Source: Streptomyces sp. NBC_00440 (GTDB lineage: Bacteria > Actinomycetota > Actinomycetes > Streptomycetales > Streptomycetaceae). Taken from it: a stretch of DNA of 64,000 nt. The notes beneath the pieces are model-generated. The model searched no databases and was not told the origin of the DNA. It was given only the letters and a program-made list of their open reading frames with translations. Shown here in pieces: positions 60,846-64,000 of this stretch. The number at the start of each line of letters is the position of its first letter. The stretch's first letter is position 1. Made by a program: the position numbers and the translations under genes. The stretch is from assembly GCF_036014215.1 (NCBI RefSeq), contig NZ_CP107921.1, positions 1,039,501 through 1,103,500 of the forward strand, in the 5' to 3' direction.

Positions 60846-62051
60846 TCATCCGAAGCGCGATACCACCAGATCCCAGACGGTATCGGCAAGGGCTTCCTTG
60901 GAGCCGTACGGCACGGCGGTCTCGTCACCCCCGGCCGCGAGGACGACCGCTTCGTTCTCCTCGGAGCCGAAGGTCTTGTCCTCCCCGACCTCGTTGACGA
61001 CGAGCAGATCACAGCCCTTGCGCCGCAGCTTGTGCCGTCCGTTGGAGAGCACGTCGTCCGTCTCCGCCGCGAATCCGACCACGACCTGTCCGGGCGTGGC
61101 GCGCTCCGCGGAGATCTCGGCGAGGATGTCCGGATTGCGGACCAGCGCGATGGGTGCGGGCTCCTGGCCGTCCCGCTTCTTGATCTTGCCCCGGGCGTAG
61201 GCCGCGGGCCGGAAGTCGGCCACCGCTGCCGCCATGACCACCGCGTCGGCGTCGGCCGCGGCCTTCAGTACCGCCTCCCGCAGCTGCACCGCCGTCCCCA
61301 CGTGCACCACATCGGCCCCGGCCGGTGCGGGCAGTCCGGTGTTGGCCTCGATCAGCGTCACCCGGGCGCCGCGTGCGACAGCCGTACGGGCCAGGGCGTA
61401 CCCCTGTTTGCCCGACGAGCGGTTCCCCAGATAGCGGACCGGGTCGAGCGGTTCACGGGTGCCGCCGGCGCTGACGACGACATGGCGGCCCGCGAGGTCG
61501 GGCTCCGCGGTCCCGCGGGTGAGCACCCGGCGGCAGGTCTCGAAGATCTCGCCGGGGTCGGGCAGCCTGCCCTTGCCGGTGTCCACGCCGGTGAGGCGCC
61601 CGACAGCCGGCTCGATCACGACGGCGCCGCGACGGCGCAGCGTCGCCACGTTCTCCTGGGTGGCCGGGTGCTCCCACATCTCGGTGTGCATCGCCGGGGC
61701 GAAGACCACCGGACATCGGGCGGTGAGGAGCGTGTTGGTCAGCAGGTCGTCGGCGAGCCCGTGGGCGGCCTTCGCGAGCAGGTCGGCGGTGGCGGGGGCG
61801 ACCAGCACCAGATCCGCGCCCTGGCCGATCCGCACATGCGGGACCTCGTGGACGTCGGACCAGACCTCGGTGGACACCGGGTGGCCGGAGAGCGCCGACC
61901 AGGTCGCGGCGCCGACGAAGTGGAGGGCGGAACCGGTCGGCACGACCCGTACGTCATGGCCGGACTCGGTCAGCCTGCGCAGCACCTCGCACGCCTTGTA
62001 CGCGGCGATGCCTCCGCTGACCCCCAGAACGACCTTCGGCTTCTCCGCCAC
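60846..62051 (-). CDS. coaBC: Bifunctional phosphopantothenoylcysteine synthetase/decarboxylase CoaBC
   Basis: A 401-residue coenzyme A biosynthesis enzyme. The N-terminal FMN decarboxylase domain CoaC has KPKVVLGVSGGIAAYKACEV, VLVAPATADLLAKAAHGLAD and FAPAMHTEMWEHPATQENVA. The C-terminal synthetase domain CoaB has VVVSAGGTREPLDPVRYLGN, RSSGKQGYALARTAVARGA and CDLLVVNEVGEDKTFGSEEN. GTG 62051 was preferred because GGGGAG lies 8 nt upstream; GTG 62057 is too close to it. Downstream of rpoZ and upstream of metK in the conserved order. Confidence 0.95.
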   Translation of the reverse strand: MAEKPKVVLGVSGGIAAYKACEVLRRLTESGHDVRVVPTGSALHFVGAATWSALSGHPVSTEVWSDVHEVPHVRIGQGADLVLVAPATADLLAKAAHGLADDLLTNTLLTARCPVVFAPAMHTEMWEHPATQENVATLRRRGAVVIEPAVGRLTGVDTGKGRLPDPGEIFETCRRVLTRGTAEPDLAGRHVVVSAGGTREPLDPVRYLGNRSSGKQGYALARTAVARGARVTLIEANTGLPAPAGADVVHVGTAVQLREAVLKAAADADAVVMAAAVADFRPAAYARGKIKKRDGQEPAPIALVRNPDILAEISAERATPGQVVVGFAAETDDVLSNGRHKLRRKGCDLLVVNEVGEDKTFGSEENEAVVLAAGGDETAVPYGSKEALADTVWDLVVSRFG

Positions 62052-62143
62052 GTCCACGTCTCCCCGGCTTCGCTCCGCATTCGGATTCGTACACCCCCAT
62101 GCTGCATCACGGGCAGGGCAGCGCTCCGGGGGGCCCCGGGAAA

Positions 62144-62182
62144 CACTCCGGGCCCGGCAGCTGTGCTGCCGGGCCCGGAGTG
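62144..62182 (-). terminator. rpoZ terminator, 18-bp perfect stem
   Basis: CACTCCGGGCCCGGCAGC / GCTGCCGGGCCCGGAGTG with a 3-nt loop, followed on the minus strand by TTT, 19 nt after the rpoZ stop. Confidence 0.8.
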
Positions 62183-62201
62183 AAAGAAATCACTGTCTGC
62201 G

Positions 62202-62474
62202 TTACTGCGCGGGGCCTTCGATGGCCTCGGAGGTCAGCAGACCCGCGTTGATCTCGCGGAGCGCGATCGAGAGGGGCTTCTCGTGGACGTGAGTGTCCAC
62301 CAGCGGACCGACGTACTCCAGCAGGCCTTCGCCGAGCTGCGAGTAGTACGCGTTGATCTGACGCGCGCGCTTGGCGGCGTAGATCACAAGGCTGTACTTG
62401 GAGTCGGTTGCCTCGAGCAGCTCATCAATCGGCGGGTTGATGATGCCCTCGGGCGTGGTGATGGAAGAGGACAC
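62202..62474 (-). CDS. rpoZ: RNA polymerase omega subunit
   Basis: A 90-residue omega subunit that helps assemble the beta-prime subunit into RNA polymerase. It shows [40 protein letters not shown] and the C-terminal [15 protein letters not shown] typical of actinobacteria. GTG 62474 has GGAAGG upstream. Located 25 nt after gmk. Confidence 0.95.
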   Translation of the reverse strand: MSSSITTPEGIINPPIDELLEATDSKYSLVIYAAKRARQINAYYSQLGEGLLEYVGPLVDTHVHEKPLSIALREINAGLLTSEAIEGPAQ

Positions 62475-62499
62475 TCTCTGCCTTCCGATGGAGTGAAAA

Positions 62500-63093
62500 T
62501 CAAAGAACCTTGACCAAGGCTAGCAGCTCGCGGGCCACGTCCTCGACGGAGGTATTGACAAGAGTCGTATCGAACTCCGACTCCGCGGCCAGTTCGATCT
62601 TCGCGGCCGCCAGCCTGCGTTCGATGACATCGGGCGGTTCGGTCCCGCGCCCGGTGAGCCGGCGGACCAGCTCGTCCCAGCTGGGCGGTGCCAGGAAGAC
62701 CAGCTGGGCCTCGGGCATCGAATCCCGTACGAGCCGGGCGCCCTGGAGATCGATCTCCAGGAGCACCGGCTCCCCCGCTGCCAGGCGGTCCAGGACGGCC
62801 CGGCGCGGGGTGCCGTACCGATTGCCCGCGAATTCGGCCCACTCCAGCAGCTCACCGTTGGCGACGAGCTTGTCGAACTCCTCGTCGTCCACGAAAAAGT
62901 ACTGGACGCCGTGGCGCTCGCCGGGGCGTGGCTTGCGGGTCGTCGCCGACACCGAGAGCCAGACCTCGGGGTGAACCTTGCGCATATGGGCGACGACCGT
63001 GCTCTTGCCGACCCCGGAGGGGCCGGAGAGCACGGTCAACCGCGGATGGGGGTCCGGGGGTACGGGGGTCGTCCCCCGGGGTGTTGCAGCCAT
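62500..63093 (-). CDS. gmk: Guanylate kinase
   Basis: A 197-residue kinase phosphorylating GMP to GDP with ATP. The P-loop is [23 protein letters not shown]-binding residues are in [20 protein letters not shown] and YGTPRRAVL. Later come [20 protein letters not shown] and [20 protein letters not shown]. The first 18 residues are a Pro-rich extension. Lies 38 nt after ihf and before rpoZ. Confidence 0.96.
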   Translation of the reverse strand: MAATPRGTTPVPPDPHPRLTVLSGPSGVGKSTVVAHMRKVHPEVWLSVSATTRKPRPGERHGVQYFFVDDEEFDKLVANGELLEWAEFAGNRYGTPRRAVLDRLAAGEPVLLEIDLQGARLVRDSMPEAQLVFLAPPSWDELVRRLTGRGTEPPDVIERRLAAAKIELAAESEFDTTLVNTSVEDVARELLALVKVL

Positions 63094-63131
63094 GCGGCGA
63101 TTATTCCAGCTTCCCGGGGGTGCCCGGGACG

Positions 63132-63455
63132 TCAGGCAGCGCCGCCACCGAACTCGCGCTCCAAAGAGGCGATCTGATTGGAGCCGAGACCGCGCACTCG
63201 GCGGCTCTCGGAGATGCCGAGCCGCTCCATGATCTGCTTGGCGCGGACCTTGCCCACACCGGGCAGGGACTCAAGGAGAGCGGAGACCTTCATCTTCCCG
63301 ATGACGCCATTCTCCTGGCCCTGCTTGATGACCTCGTGCAGGGAGGCGCCGGAGTGCTTGAGTCGATTCTTGACCTCGGCCCGCTCCCGGCGAGCCGCGG
63401 CGGCCTTTTCGAGCGCGGCTGCGCGCTGTTCAGGGGTAAGGGGCGGAAGAGCCAC
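63132..63455 (-). CDS. ihf: Actinobacterial integration host factor sIHF
   Basis: A 107-residue nucleoid protein of the Streptomyces IHF family that binds and bends DNA. The helical N-terminus [20 protein letters not shown], the body [20 protein letters not shown] and the helix-two-turn-helix region [20 protein letters not shown] match the known protein, whose length is the same. GTG 63455 has GAGGTG 8 nt upstream. Confidence 0.96.
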   Translation of the reverse strand: MALPPLTPEQRAAALEKAAAARRERAEVKNRLKHSGASLHEVIKQGQENGVIGKMKVSALLESLPGVGKVRAKQIMERLGISESRRVRGLGSNQIASLEREFGGGAA

Positions 63456-63770
63456 GCCTACGTCACCTCGGATGTCGAACTGTCGGATACGGACCGGTGA
63501 GGAACCTGATCGCCCCACACCTGCGGAGCGACGAACAAGAGAATTGCACGTCGGCTCTCGACGGAGACTAGCGGCCAGGGCCGCTCCAGTCAGCGAGAAC
63601 AGACGAAAAGTCCTGGTCAGCCTTGGCCGGAGGGGATATTTAGGGCATAACACCCCGGTTTTCGGCCCACCGGACCGGAACTGGCTGAATCTCGCCGCAC
63701 CGCCCCGGGTTTCCGGCCCGGGTTTCGCGCCCGGCCCGGCCCCGGACCTCGCTGACCGGCCGGACGCTCG
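63456..63770. other. Spacer between pyrF and ihf
   Basis: 315 nt without a gene. It must carry the ihf promoter on the minus strand; an AT-rich patch CCCTAAATATCC (minus strand, about 63632-63643) is the best -10 candidate. No terminator stem for pyrF was clear. Confidence 0.4.
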
Positions 63771-64000
63771 CTAACCGGCGACCGCGGTACGCACTTCGTC
63801 GGCGAACCGGGCGGCCGAATCGCGGAGGGCCGCGGTGTCGGGCCCGTGGCGCAGGACTCCCCGGCTGACGCTCGGCACCACGTTGCCGACCGCCGAACCG
63901 AACACCCGGGGCAGATCCGCGGGCGTCGCCCCCTGGGCGCCGATGCCGGGGGCGAGCAGCGGGCCGTTGATGTCCAGGCGTACCCCCGGGTCGCCGAGCG
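63771..64000 (-). CDS. pyrF: Orotidine 5'-phosphate decarboxylase, C-terminal part
   Basis: The last 76 codons run to a TAG at 63773-63771. The reading LGDPGVRLDINGPLLAPGIG, AQGATPADLPRVFG and SVSRGVLRHGPD matches the end of the type 2 PyrF enzyme, with the phosphate-binding LLAPGIGAQG loop. The final step of UMP synthesis. The remainder lies outside the window; the order pyrF-ihf-gmk-rpoZ is conserved in Streptomyces. Confidence 0.88.
   Translation of the reverse strand, partial: LGDPGVRLDINGPLLAPGIGAQGATPADLPRVFGSAVGNVVPSVSRGVLRHGPDTAALRDSAARFADEVRTAVAG

Overview
The window is a piece of a Streptomyces chromosome. GC is very high with strong third-position bias. Spacers are short, operons are coupled by ATGA/GTGA overlaps, and GTG starts are frequent. 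Actinobacterial signature genes are present: an sIHF-type integration host factor, GuaB1, a helicase-defective PriA and a RibM-type riboflavin transporter. The right side keeps the order rsmB-fmt-x-priA ... metK-coaBC-rpoZ-gmk-ihf-pyrF, familiar from Streptomyces genomes. No tRNA, rRNA, CRISPR array, complete insertion sequence or biosynthetic gene cluster was found.

Left part (1-11 kb). A catabolic locus holds a lipoprotein solute-binding protein, a DUF2264 protein, a regulator fusing a DeoR-type HTH to a LacI-type ligand domain, and a 2-hydroxyacid dehydrogenase. Two near-identical operator-like sequences flank the regulator. Then come a Tat-exported C39-like peptidase, a small P-loop kinase-like gene, a candidate small RNA and an EccA-like AAA ATPase. 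From 11 to 20 kb, all leftward, lie two CNNM/CBS membrane proteins and one long biosynthetic operon, ribD-ribE-ribM-ribBA-ribH-hisE-hisG-PH. It starts at an FMN riboswitch (19876-20000) and ends at a strong hairpin (13664-13692).

Middle part (20-38.5 kb). This holds a ROK repressor divergent from an MFS transporter over a perfect palindrome, a uracil/xanthine permease, DUF5995 and LLM-family genes, and a lysine monooxygenase/5-aminopentanamidase pair (davA-davB, aminovalerate route). A SigB/F-type sigma factor faces a small RsbW-like ATPase, followed by guaB1. A divergent trio follows (carotenoid-desaturase-like FAD enzyme, epimerase/SRPBCC fusion, class I photolyase), then a SorC regulator and rpe.

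Two accessory blocks interrupt the conserved right half. Block A (about 38.5-45.06 kb) has an AT-richer left end. It encodes an APC permease translationally coupled to a cytoplasmic D-aminopeptidase/beta-lactamase-fold hydrolase, a PucR regulator, and a second-type diaminopimelate decarboxylase divergent from it. Block B (about 51.0-59.3 kb, between priA and metK) is a 5-oxoproline utilisation island. It has a DUF969-DUF979-DUF2891 operon, a GntR regulator and pxpABC. Both operons have the same promoter layout, with an ATTGTT-N-AACAAt operator inside an 18-nt -35/-10 spacer. A GNAT gene and a decayed gene separate this block from metK.

The most interesting leads are the twin-promoter 5-oxoproline regulon with DUF2891 as a companion gene, the permease/hydrolase/decarboxylase block, and the palindrome-defined DeoR-LacI hybrid regulon.
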